Origin: Prevotella sp. UBA6994
GTDB taxonomy: Bacteria; Bacteroidota; Bacteroidia; Bacteroidales; Bacteroidaceae
Direction of reading: 5' to 3'
DNA length: 64,000 nucleotides
Assembly (NCBI GenBank): GCA_002449845.1
Contig: DJXW01000034.1
Span: 135,431 to 199,430 of the forward strand
Of this stretch, positions 20,401 to 27,286 are shown one piece after another. The notes beneath the pieces are model-generated. The model was given only the letters and a program-made list of their open reading frames with translations. It had not been told where the DNA came from and did not search any database. The position numbers were made by a program, and so were the translations under genes. The number at the start of each line of letters is the position of its first letter. Within the stretch, counting starts at the first letter, position 1.

Positions 20401-21691
20401 CATCGTAATCAACATCATTTTGATTAAAATCATCAAGTGACTTCACTTGAGAGGATGTTGAGATGGAAATATCACGTAAAAGAGTTTGTGTTAGGAATCC
20501 CTCAACTACTGCCTCATAACTCTCAAGGAATTGTGCAATAATGTCTTGTGAATATTCATTAGAATGGTACTCTGCCTTCACCTGATATTTGCCATTGAGG
20601 ATAAACGCTTTCAAATAAAGAGATGCGTCTAATGTGCTATTGCCAATACGCATGGCTTTCATGGGCTTACCTCCGAGTTCGTTATCGGAAAAGAGCAATC
20701 CGTGCCATGCAAACATGGAATTGCTATGTAATTTCAAGTCTTCCATGATGTCGCTGAATGAATAGATGTCGTGTTGGCGACAACCACTCATTTGCTCCTG
20801 TCCAGCTTTTAAGTATTCCAATACAGTAGTATCTTGACCAAATTTAGCATAAACAGGTAATGTCTTCACAAACATTCCCACCGTATGACTCATCTGCTTG
20901 GATGTACGACCATTGTACACCGTGTTGAAAAGAGATTCCTGGTCGTTGTTGTATTTTGCAAGCAGATAAGCGTAAGCCAAAGTGAAAAGCGTACTCTTGT
21001 AAATACCGTTGTCCTTACAGAAATCTTCCACACGCTTCATGTCGATGGAGAGGGTACGTAGGAGGTTGTCCTCTGAATAATTAGGATCTTCCTTATCGGG
21101 TAATAATTGTGTAAACGTATCGCTGCAATCAAAATTCTTTGCGTACCATTGCTTGGCTTCCTCAAAAGCTGGAGACTGACGCAAAGCTTCTTCGTTAGAA
21201 GCCACCTCAGCCAATGAGATTCCCTCTCCTTGAATGGCAATACCGTTATAGGCATCATTAATGTCGTGCAACAAGATGCTCATAGAGGTACCATCTACGA
21301 TAATATGGTGATAGTCTATGAATAAATAGAGATGGTCTTTGTCTCGTAGCAAATGGATATGGAATAGGCGGTCCTTGTAAATGTCGAATGGAACCACCAA
21401 TTGTGCCACTCTGTCTTTGATGTCTTCAACATCTTCAATAGCGAGAGTCCACTCCTCCTGTTCCATGTCAATGGTTTGCATGGGCTCACCCTCGTCAGTC
21501 AGTTCTATTCGTGTAAAAAGGGTAGGGTGCGATTTGATGGCTTGTTCTACCGCTTTACGCAAACGCTCTTCATCAAGAGATTTATCTAATACATATAAAT
21601 AAGGTAAGTTGTAACAAATTTTACCAGTATGGTTGACGCATTCTACATACAGACCATATTGTACTTTTGATAAAGGAGATTGTTGTTTCAT
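14429..21691 (-). CDS. Two-module non-ribosomal peptide synthetase, C-A-T-C-A-T-reductase
   Basis: A 2420-residue cytoplasmic assembly line. C1 (about 1-425) has YHHIIVDG at 127-134. A1 (about 437-915) has YTSGSTGIPKG at 580-590, YRTGD at 799-803 and the core Lys after NQNQ. T1 (about 930-1005) has the carrier serine in GLTSISA, Ser966. C2 (about 1028-1440) has HHLVFDG at 1151-1157. A2 (about 1455-1940) has YTSGSTGRPKG at 1599-1609. T2 (about 1950-2020) has LGGTSL, Ser1985. The reductase (about 2055-2420) has GATGYLG at 2067-2073 and Y2218-x3-K2222. The reductase replaces a thioesterase, so NAD(P)H-driven release of a dipeptide aldehyde or alcohol is expected. A condensation domain ahead of module 1 hints at N-acylation. 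My hand-read specificity residues are D-A-M-F-S-G-V-I-F-K for A1 and D-A-Q-S-C-A-C-V-A-K for A2; no confident amino acid follows. All catalytic motifs look intact. Confidence 0.95.
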   Translation of the reverse strand: MKQQSPLSKVQYGLYVECVNHTGKICYNLPYLYVLDKSLDEERLRKAVEQAIKSHPTLFTRIELTDEGEPMQTIDMEQEEWTLAIEDVEDIKDRVAQLVVPFDIYKDRLFHIHLLRDKDHLYLFIDYHHIIVDGTSMSILLHDINDAYNGIAIQGEGISLAEVASNEEALRQSPAFEEAKQWYAKNFDCSDTFTQLLPDKEDPNYSEDNLLRTLSIDMKRVEDFCKDNGIYKSTLFTLAYAYLLAKYNNDQESLFNTVYNGRTSKQMSHTVGMFVKTLPVYAKFGQDTTVLEYLKAGQEQMSGCRQHDIYSFSDIMEDLKLHSNSMFAWHGLLFSDNELGGKPMKAMRIGNSTLDASLYLKAFILNGKYQVKAEYHSNEYSQDIIAQFLESYEAVVEGFLTQTLLRDISISTSSQVKSLDDFNQNDVDYDATQSIVSLFSHQVKTTPQNIAVVYKDKKYTYAEVDAISDRIAAYIIEAGLQSEDVVSVLIPRCEWMAIASLGILKAGCAYQPLDPSYPKERLNFMMQDANAKLLIADEQLRPIVDEYVGKVLFTKDIPQLSNTNKPNIQISPDSLFILLYTSGSTGIPKGCQLTHSNLVAFCHWYHRFYKLTPESKVAAYASYGFDACMMDMYPALTCGACVYIIPEEIRLDLIALNEYLEENGISHSFMTTQVGYQFATSIENHSLKYLSTGGEKLASITPPTGYQFYNVYGPTECTIFTTTYQVESKMKEIPIGKPLDNMRLYIVDAQGHRLPIGAAGELWVAGPQVSRGYLNRPEKTTEVYISNPFTTDEKYKRVYRTGDIVRYLPDGNIQFVGRKDGQVKIRGFRIELKEVESIIREFPGIKDATVQAFDEEGGNGKFIAAYIVSDQQIDIEALNQFILDEKPPYMVPAVTMQIDVIPLNQNQKVNKRALPKPEKPSLKNNELLEQIPMNILEQELHDIIAEIVNNQEFGVTTILGYAGLTSISAIKLAIQINKRYGVSLDSKSLVKTGTLQSIENEILKKMLEGEKTSTNQAKDHANEQLKDAQLSYAQTGVYFDCLKNPTSTIYNIPYLLTYPIDTDANQLAECVKRVVESHPELSVHFSTRGDAIIQTTEDSVPVKIPITEMTMEELTSYKNEFVKPFNLQKAPLYRFKIVKTEERVHLLMDVHHLVFDGGSADIFIRQINAALEGKNIERETYSYLDFVSDQQKAEDSESFQEAQHFFAEKLQTCEGASEIPADLPKTDEQGWIGEAVCKPDFDKANAFCRQQEITAAHLFLAATAYVVSRYTNNREVYLCTVSSGRSNLKIADTVGMFVNTLALGMNIEDVTVKEFLNKTSETFDETIRHEDYPFARIATDYGFRPAIAYAYQVGVLSEYTVNGNAIQQELLELNVPKFKINIKIESRGVVVQYDDSIYSDRLAQSLAESIVAVAERMIAQPNAKVRNLSIISANQEEELSHLRETESGEAPFKFFHECISYFAQSQPNHEALVAIDAKFTYKEMDEVTNHIAQALRQRGVKERDRVALLLPRTSRLILSLFGVLKSGAAYIPCDPEYPADRIKLILEDSEARYIITTADRLDTVPSDKTIDVETLISSTASNDAITANITPDDLAYLIYTSGSTGRPKGVMLRHEGICNYLYGHPANVFANGVLTDAKRVLSVTTISFDAALQDIGMAFFNGKTLIVATEEQANNPLDLATLINEQHINMVSGTPSRWQTWLTSPDFCQAISKVSICRAGGEKFSDQLLSQMRQVTKARIFNCYGPTEITVASNNKELTNAQLVTVGKPQLNVKEFIVDQDGNELPVGVVGELYIGGRGVARGYNNLDQMTRERFIDYHGERIYKSGDYAKWLPDGDVVILGRTDHQIKLRGLRIELGEIENVMLKVKGMKKVVILIRKLNGKEHLCAYYTADREIAPDALKAEISKSLTLYMVPTAYLQLKEMPMTPNGKTDVKALPEPQLAITSAYEAPANDTERSFCDIFASILQMDKVGATDNFFELGGTSLVVTRVIIEADKAGLHVAYGDVFANPTPRMLARLITGDTDSAGQDEVSSFNYTAINNLLMRNTLTTFRHGERQKIGNVLITGATGYLGIHILRELIDSDVENIYCLVRGKTKEAAESRLRSLLYYYFANAFKPLFNNRLHVVLGDVTQDIDESLNVDTVFNCAAIVKHFSKGTEIEDVNIGGAQRCVDFCIKKGAKLVHVSTASTRGLWAGEARNEIFNEQRLYMGQYLGNKYIYSKFMAERLILDAVALHGLSAKIMRVGNLAARSTDGEFQANFSTNSFMGRIKVYNMLGCCPYAMRNKKVEFSPINEVARAIVLLSTTPKDCTVFHPYNIHGQFLGDVLMGLTSVGEGIRFVEQEEFADAMENAKDDPQKANQMSSLLAYQDMAHGQKTTDVTRDNDYTTQVLYRLNFSWSPTSWDYVERMLTAIGGFGFFE

Positions 21692-21744
21692 ATTGTTGTG
21701 ATTGTTGTTTTATTAATTGAGGTAGATGTGAACAAAATGGAGTC

Positions 21745-23094
21745 TTACCATTTCGTCGTAAATATTCTTGGAGTAACGCTGAGCGAAAACCATCCCCAGC
21801 GAAGATTTCCATCATTGCTTGCTCGCTTGAGCTTCTCCATTGTTTCCGTACCTGTCATATATGAGAAACCGGCAGAGAGACTGATGTCTTTGGTAAAGAC
21901 GTATTTGGCTTGAATATCAATCTCATGGCCAAGTGTCATATCTATATTCGTCAATTTGGTGGCTGTAGCAAGGTAATGATAATTTGCTTGCAGGGTGAGT
22001 TTCTTAAGAGGTTTATAATGCCCGCCGATATATGCGTTTTGCAAACCTGGAGTGAACCCAAAAACGTAAGTGCTTACATAGAAGAAATCCATAGCCCCAT
22101 AAAACTTATGGTGCGAACCATAGATAGGGTTAAAGCCACGTATTTTCTCGTGTCGTGTCATTCCAAAGCTACCCTTTGGAGGAACGGCAAAATTCTTATC
22201 ACCACTTAGGTAGTCGAAACCCGTTTCAAAACCATAGTTGTTGGCTGGTGTCCATGCAGCCTTTGCACTTGCCATCCAAGCATCAATCTTGATACCATCC
22301 TCACCCTTTCCAAATTGATGGTAGTAAGAGCCTTCCAATTTCCATTGCTTGGGTTGGTATGAGATATATCCACCCAATAATTGCTGGTATTCATTATGGG
22401 GATTATTCTCTTTTTCTCCTCCTTGCATTCCAATGTTCATAAACAAGATGGATGCTCCTATGGGCAAAGAAGGAACGTCATAATGGTACCAGGTGGTAAG
22501 CATTGTCTTGTAGGGCTGTGCACCATTTTGGTAAAAGTCTCCTGCACCATTGATATTTTCGGGGTTTTGGTTATAAGCCAAGATGAGGTGTGCCTTATGA
22601 CCATGTCCCTCAAAACCTGTACGCAATACGTCATGGGAGAGAGAAGCCATAGCCCAATCGTTAGGACCGATGATACGCTCGTCGTCGTAAGCCAAGGCAA
22701 CCCTACCGATTTGCGCAAACAAACCATTCTTCAAGCTCATCTTAGCCCAAGCCTCTTGAACGTTAAATGCTCCTTTTCCTGATTGCCCCCAAATGCCATT
22801 GTGTTGTATGTTCAACTTCGTCTCCAAGCCTGGTCTTTGGTAGCCGATTACCAACCGTTCACGTCCCATGATGAAGTGGGAATTGTCTTCGGCGGCATCT
22901 TTTGGCATTCCACCATTACGAGTCTCACCGTGAGAGAGAAGTTGTAGGTTTACCGTCAGCAAATTATTTTTCTTTTCAGAAACAGATGTGTTTGCGGGTG
23001 CGATAGAATCTCTCTCCTGTGAGAATACGTTTTGTGGTACTGATAACAATGTTGCCAAGCACCAGAAACATGTGCGATGAAGTATGGGGTTCAT
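21745..23094 (-). CDS. Outer-membrane beta-barrel protein (alginate-export/porin-like)
   Basis: A 449-residue protein with a signal peptide (to about residue 25, VFS-QE). Alternating short beta strands rich in Gly/Tyr/Trp follow, closing on an aromatic-basic end (RIFTTKW). The middle (RLVIGYQRPGLETKLNIQHN and VQEAWAKMSLKNGLFAQIGR) resembles AlgE/alginate_exp-type barrels of 16-18 strands. The name is from general resemblance, not a proven match. Its start overlaps the STAS gene stop by 4 bp (ATGA) and it ends 53 bp before the synthetase gene, so it is translationally coupled to a signalling gene and co-transcribed with the NRPS. An outer-membrane exit for the peptide is an attractive inference; a structural or sensory barrel is also possible. 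Confidence 0.8.
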   Translation of the reverse strand: MNPILHRTCFWCLATLLSVPQNVFSQERDSIAPANTSVSEKKNNLLTVNLQLLSHGETRNGGMPKDAAEDNSHFIMGRERLVIGYQRPGLETKLNIQHNGIWGQSGKGAFNVQEAWAKMSLKNGLFAQIGRVALAYDDERIIGPNDWAMASLSHDVLRTGFEGHGHKAHLILAYNQNPENINGAGDFYQNGAQPYKTMLTTWYHYDVPSLPIGASILFMNIGMQGGEKENNPHNEYQQLLGGYISYQPKQWKLEGSYYHQFGKGEDGIKIDAWMASAKAAWTPANNYGFETGFDYLSGDKNFAVPPKGSFGMTRHEKIRGFNPIYGSHHKFYGAMDFFYVSTYVFGFTPGLQNAYIGGHYKPLKKLTLQANYHYLATATKLTNIDMTLGHEIDIQAKYVFTKDISLSAGFSYMTGTETMEKLKRASNDGNLRWGWFSLSVTPRIFTTKW

Positions 23095-23393
23095 GCGAAC
23101 TCGAATAAGTTGATAAATCCTGTCAGTCTAAAAACGTTCTTGATGTCATCGTTGAGGTTCTTGATGGTCACTTTGCTACCATTCGCTTTAGCACCTTTTA
23201 AAATGCTAATCAAGATACGTAACCCACTGGAGGCAATATATTCTAATTCTGTGCAGTCAATGATAATGTCACGTCCTTCACTCTTGTATAAAGGCTTTAA
23301 TGTTTCTTCTACTTCAAGAGCTGCTGCTGTGTCTAATTCTCCTTTCAGTGTTGCTAAATACTTGTCTTCAAATTGTTGGATAGTTGCTTCCAT
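23091..23393 (-). CDS. STAS-domain anti-sigma-factor antagonist (SpoIIAA/RsbV-like)
   Basis: A 100-residue single STAS domain. The segment DIIIDCTELEYIASSGLRIL (42-61) contains the expected phospho-acceptor serine (Ser55 or Ser56) next to SGL, as in SpoIIAA. In partner switching, the dephosphorylated form sequesters an anti-sigma kinase and frees its target; kinase phosphorylation reverses this. The gene lies 26 bp after the phosphatase-kinase gene, which encodes both opposing activities, and overlaps the barrel gene by 4 bp. No dedicated sigma factor is encoded nearby, so the final target is unknown. It may be a sigma factor elsewhere or a direct protein partner. Confidence 0.9.
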   Translation of the reverse strand: MEATIQQFEDKYLATLKGELDTAAALEVEETLKPLYKSEGRDIIIDCTELEYIASSGLRILISILKGAKANGSKVTIKNLNDDIKNVFRLTGFINLFEFA

Positions 23394-23419
23394 AATGATA
23401 GTTTTTATAATGTTATTAT

Positions 23420-25633
23420 TTATTGATCTTTCGAATAATGGGTGATGAGTGTTAACCTATTTTTATTGTCAATTCGCTCATAGTTGATGGTTTCCATCAT
23501 TTCTCTTACCAGTAGTAATCCCAATCCTCCTATAGGTCGGTCTTCTACCGAGAGCGTAGTATCTGCCTTGGATGCTTGGGTTGGATCAAAGGCAATGCCA
23601 GAGTCGATAATGACAAACTTGAGCTTTTCTTTATTATACATTACTTGTAGGATTATATCGCCTTCCGTTCCAATTGGATAAGCGTAATCCATCACGTTTA
23701 CTACTGCCTCTTCTACTGCCAATTTGATGTTACAAGCTTGTGATACGCCTATTCCCAATTTGTCCGTGATGGATTTCACGAAAGCATTCAGTTCTTTGAC
23801 GCATCTGACATCATTTTTCAGTTTCAACTCTTCTTTTGTATGAAACTCATTGAAGTTTGGCGTATATTTGATAGACAACATCGTCAGGTCATCGCTTTGA
23901 GCAGCATTCTCCATGAAAAGGTGTACTTTTTCGTTCATCTTCTCGATGACTTCTTCCGGAGTTTTTAAGGTGTTGTTGCGCAATACTTCCTCAACACGAT
24001 TCATGCCAAACTGCTTATGAGTCTTGTTTTTTGCCTCTGTCAATCCATCTGTATAAAGGAAAAGCGTTGTTGCTTGCTTGAGGAAAATCTCTTGCTTTTC
24101 ATAATTGAAGTCTTCAAACAATCCAATGGGGATATTAGCCTCTACGGGCAAAAGGGAAACTCCATTGTCGTCGGAAAAGATAAACGGAATATCATGACCG
24201 GCATTGCAATAACGCAATCGTCCAGTGGGTAGGTCGAGTACACCGATGAAGAACGTGACGAAAATGTTGGTTTCGTTATTTTCACACGATGCAATATTCA
24301 AATTGTGCATGATACGTGATGGGTCCTTTTCATGCACTGATGCCATTCTGAATAGTGTGTGTATTCCAGACATGATGATGGCAGAAGGAATACCCTTGCC
24401 ACTGACATCGCCAATACAGAAAAACAACTTCTCGTCTCTTAGCAAAAAGTCGAAGATGTCTCCACCCACCTCTTTTGCTGGTACCAACGAGCCAAAGATT
24501 TGAATGTCGTTGCGGTCAGGGTAGGGGGGGAATTGCTTAGGAAGCATTTCCATTTGTATGTTTTGGGCGATGCGCAACTCACTGTCTATACGCTCTTGTT
24601 TGATGTTGGCAATATGCAGTTCTTTTTCATTATGGGCATATTTATGAATGATATATCCCAAGAATCCGAAAGCCAACAACATGAGTGCCAATATGTTGAT
24701 ACGCATCCAGTACAAACTGCCATATACCTCTTGGTCATAACAAACCACCACTACTTGCCATCTGGGTTCTCTTCTCATGTTGGCAAAGTAAATCACGCCG
24801 TTGGAACCATCTTTCTCACTTTCAAAGAGAATGTATTGGGATTTACCGCTTTTACTGGGATAACGCTTTACGGTACTGTCATTGATCATTTTTACAGCCG
24901 TTTCCACATCATGGTATTTGGGATGATGAACTGATGGGCGAGAAATGATTTCACCAGTCTTGGTTAACAGAATATCAAAAGAAGAGGGATAAATGTGTCT
25001 GGCATTAAGCGTGTCTCCTATATGTTCCAACGACAGATCAAGTCCACAAACTGCTGCAAGTTTGTTGTTGCTGTCTATCAGTGGATATGAGTACGTGGTT
25101 AAGGGCATGACGGAGTCAGATTCAAATTCGTATGGGTCGCTCCAGAAAGGTTTCATCTCCTTCACCATCTTCTGGTAGGCAGGATGTTGAGTGTAGTCAT
25201 GTATTCCTTCTTCTCCTAATTGTCCCACTGAAATGTGCTTACCCTTTTTAAAAGCGTATGGCTCAAACAATCTGCCTTTTTGGGGATAATAGTTGGGCGT
25301 GAAGGCTAAACAACATCCTAACGCCTCTTTGGAATTTGTAATCATTCTCTTGGTAACATCAAACATGGAGTCGGGGTGGTTTATATTACGATGAACGTCC
25401 CAGATATGCTCGGAAACAGTTCTTACCTCTATGTCAAGAATACTCCTGATGAGAATGGCCTTGATTCTCAATTCGCTTTCGGCACGGTTGTCCAATTCAT
25501 CTTCCAGCAAGTTATGTGTATAGTAATATTGTGCTGCGGAGATCACTTCGAGGAATATGGCTACCATCGTGATGATAACTAAATTCCTATGGGACTTGAC
25601 GTAATCACTTAATTTCCTGATGAAATTCCCCAT
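23420..25633 (-). CDS. Membrane sensor with PP2C/SpoIIE phosphatase and RsbW-like kinase domains
   Basis: A 737-residue inner-membrane signalling protein. TM1 (about 17-36) and TM2 (about 310-332) bracket a roughly 270-residue periplasmic region that looks like a dCACHE sensor (PYEFESDSVMPLTTYSYPL, AAVCGLDLSLE). A short coiled-coil linker leads to a PP2C/SpoIIE domain (about 370-590) with KEVGGDIFDF, IGDVSGKG, YCNAGHD, LYTDGLTEAKN and QSDDLTM. The C-terminal 130 residues are an RsbW/SpoIIAB-type ATPase with N-box EEAVVNVMDYAY, DSGIAFDP and GGLGLLLVREMM. Phosphatase and kinase for the same STAS protein are thus on one chain, an arrangement like HsbR/HsbA of Pseudomonas. It is the first gene of the apparent NRPS operon and has its own -7-like element. 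Confidence 0.93.
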   Translation of the reverse strand: MGNFIRKLSDYVKSHRNLVIITMVAIFLEVISAAQYYYTHNLLEDELDNRAESELRIKAILIRSILDIEVRTVSEHIWDVHRNINHPDSMFDVTKRMITNSKEALGCCLAFTPNYYPQKGRLFEPYAFKKGKHISVGQLGEEGIHDYTQHPAYQKMVKEMKPFWSDPYEFESDSVMPLTTYSYPLIDSNNKLAAVCGLDLSLEHIGDTLNARHIYPSSFDILLTKTGEIISRPSVHHPKYHDVETAVKMINDSTVKRYPSKSGKSQYILFESEKDGSNGVIYFANMRREPRWQVVVVCYDQEVYGSLYWMRINILALMLLAFGFLGYIIHKYAHNEKELHIANIKQERIDSELRIAQNIQMEMLPKQFPPYPDRNDIQIFGSLVPAKEVGGDIFDFLLRDEKLFFCIGDVSGKGIPSAIIMSGIHTLFRMASVHEKDPSRIMHNLNIASCENNETNIFVTFFIGVLDLPTGRLRYCNAGHDIPFIFSDDNGVSLLPVEANIPIGLFEDFNYEKQEIFLKQATTLFLYTDGLTEAKNKTHKQFGMNRVEEVLRNNTLKTPEEVIEKMNEKVHLFMENAAQSDDLTMLSIKYTPNFNEFHTKEELKLKNDVRCVKELNAFVKSITDKLGIGVSQACNIKLAVEEAVVNVMDYAYPIGTEGDIILQVMYNKEKLKFVIIDSGIAFDPTQASKADTTLSVEDRPIGGLGLLLVREMMETINYERIDNKNRLTLITHYSKDQ

Positions 25634-25656
25634 GATATTGCTGTTTATGTTGGGTG

Positions 25657-25664
25657 CAAATGTA
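25657..25664 (-). promoter_or_regulatory. -7 element (TACATTTG) for the signalling-NRPS operon
   Basis: CAAATGTA on the plus strand reads TACATTTG on the minus strand, 24 bp ahead of the phosphatase-kinase start. It is the only clear promoter-like site found upstream of the five-gene minus-strand run. Its housekeeping-type consensus implies basal expression by the primary sigma factor. Confidence 0.55.
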
Positions 25665-25698
25665 CAAATAATATTTTAATAAGGTGTTTTTCTGTCTG

Positions 25699-27273
25699 TT
25701 AAAGATTTTCAAAATAGTGCTTAATGACAGGAGATACATTCCTAAAACGTATCTTTTGTGTATCTTTCATGAACATTGGGGGACGCTCGTCTTTGTGAAT
25801 GGTTTCTATATGGATGTTCTTCAGGCGGATGTCTTCTGCGTGGTAGATACAAAAGCCCCATGCGGGTTGTATTCCATGTGCGGAAGGTTCAGGGTATCCG
25901 TCTTTTCCCTCATGCCGGTTGATGGATGCTGCACGTTCCTTGGTTCCAAAGAAAAAGGGATTGCTACCTCGTTGCTCTTCAACGTCAGAAAGGGTCATGC
26001 CTCCACGATACCGTATCTTGATATTGCTTAATTTCACTTTTTTGATGCGACAGTCTTCCGAGCCTACAATGAGACAGGCGTAACGACTATCTACGTTATC
26101 TGCCTCAAGGTTAGAGATGTTGATGTCTTTAACGGAAGAACTATGAAATCCTTCTGGAGCTCTCATTCTTTTACCCAGTCTTACGTAAATGGGTGAATTG
26201 CAGATGTCATTCATCTTGATGTCACTAACGTTGATGTGCTCCATACATGCACCATCTACCGTTTCTAATGCAAGTCCTCTACAATGGGTGAACGTGCAAC
26301 GACGGATAGTGATGTGTCTGAAACCTCCATTGCTTTCTGTTCCTAATTTGATACGTCCTGTAGGTCCGTCACCGTCTGGGGCTTTCTCGGCTTTTGTAGT
26401 GAAACTCCCATTTAGGAGAGAACCAACGTCAAATCCGCTCACATGGCAGTCTTCTATTAAAACGTTTTGTGTGGGTTTAGGCCACCCCAAGGCATAGGAG
26501 CATTTGAGTACGATAGCATCATCATTGACCGTATTGACACGGCAATTGCGTATAACCACGTTTTCACAACAGTCAATGTCGAAACCGTCACGGTTGGTGT
26601 CGGCTATCACGTTTTCTATCAGCAAATTATCTACACCTGTCAAGAGTAGGGCAAAATGTCCACAATCGAGAAAACTCACGCCACGGATGGTGACATCACG
26701 ACAATTGCGTAATGCCAGGGCTTTGTTGGCTGTGGTTTGTCCCGTTGCACTCTTCCGTTGTCTTCCTCGTGTCAGCACATGATTGCCGTCAATGAGTCCT
26801 TCGCCTTCAATCACCACGTTTCTCAAATTCTCACCCCATATCAATGAGTTGTGCCAATGGCTATGACCAAAGTCTTGATATAGGGTGTCGTTTCTTGGCT
26901 CTGCTTCATCATAACCCTCATGGTCGGTAGGGCGGGCTGCTTTGATAATGGCTCCGTGCTCCAAGCGCAATGTGACATCCGTCTTCAGATGAATGGAATA
27001 ACAAAGGTAGGTGCCTGGTGTCAGCACAACGGTGTCGCCATTTTGTGCAGCGTGTTGTATCGCCGCATTGATGGCTGGTGAGTCTATGTGTACTCCATCA
27101 CCAATAGCACCAAAGTCTTTGGGATTGTATGTCGTACTCAATCGACTGCTCTTACTACGGATGTCTTCATTTTCAGGACACATCTTCGACTTTGCCAAGA
27201 TGGTGTTGGTACTTGTCGCCAATAATGTCCATGAAAAAATAATGAGTGAGATAGTGACGATAGGATGCTTCAT
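25699..27273 (-). CDS. Glycoside hydrolase family 28 (polygalacturonase-type pectinase)
   Basis: About 524 residues from MKHPIVTISLIIF, a signal-peptide start. The longer frame would overlap the upstream gene and hide the signal. It is a right-handed beta helix beginning YNPKDFGAIGDGVHIDSPAI, the pectate-lyase-3/GH28 entry motif. The catalytic region shows TNRDGFDID, NDDAIVLK with the paired Asp, and the substrate-binding RIKLGTE, all GH28 hallmarks in order. It hydrolyses alpha-1,4 bonds of galacturonan or rhamnogalacturonan; exo or endo mode cannot be told. It lies 13 bp after the PL22 gene on the same strand, so the two form a pectin unit, probably processed in the periplasm. Confidence 0.92.
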   Translation of the reverse strand: MKHPIVTISLIIFSWTLLATSTNTILAKSKMCPENEDIRSKSSRLSTTYNPKDFGAIGDGVHIDSPAINAAIQHAAQNGDTVVLTPGTYLCYSIHLKTDVTLRLEHGAIIKAARPTDHEGYDEAEPRNDTLYQDFGHSHWHNSLIWGENLRNVVIEGEGLIDGNHVLTRGRQRKSATGQTTANKALALRNCRDVTIRGVSFLDCGHFALLLTGVDNLLIENVIADTNRDGFDIDCCENVVIRNCRVNTVNDDAIVLKCSYALGWPKPTQNVLIEDCHVSGFDVGSLLNGSFTTKAEKAPDGDGPTGRIKLGTESNGGFRHITIRRCTFTHCRGLALETVDGACMEHINVSDIKMNDICNSPIYVRLGKRMRAPEGFHSSSVKDINISNLEADNVDSRYACLIVGSEDCRIKKVKLSNIKIRYRGGMTLSDVEEQRGSNPFFFGTKERAASINRHEGKDGYPEPSAHGIQPAWGFCIYHAEDIRLKNIHIETIHKDERPPMFMKDTQKIRFRNVSPVIKHYFENL

Positions 27274-27286
27274 GATGTCTTGTGTT

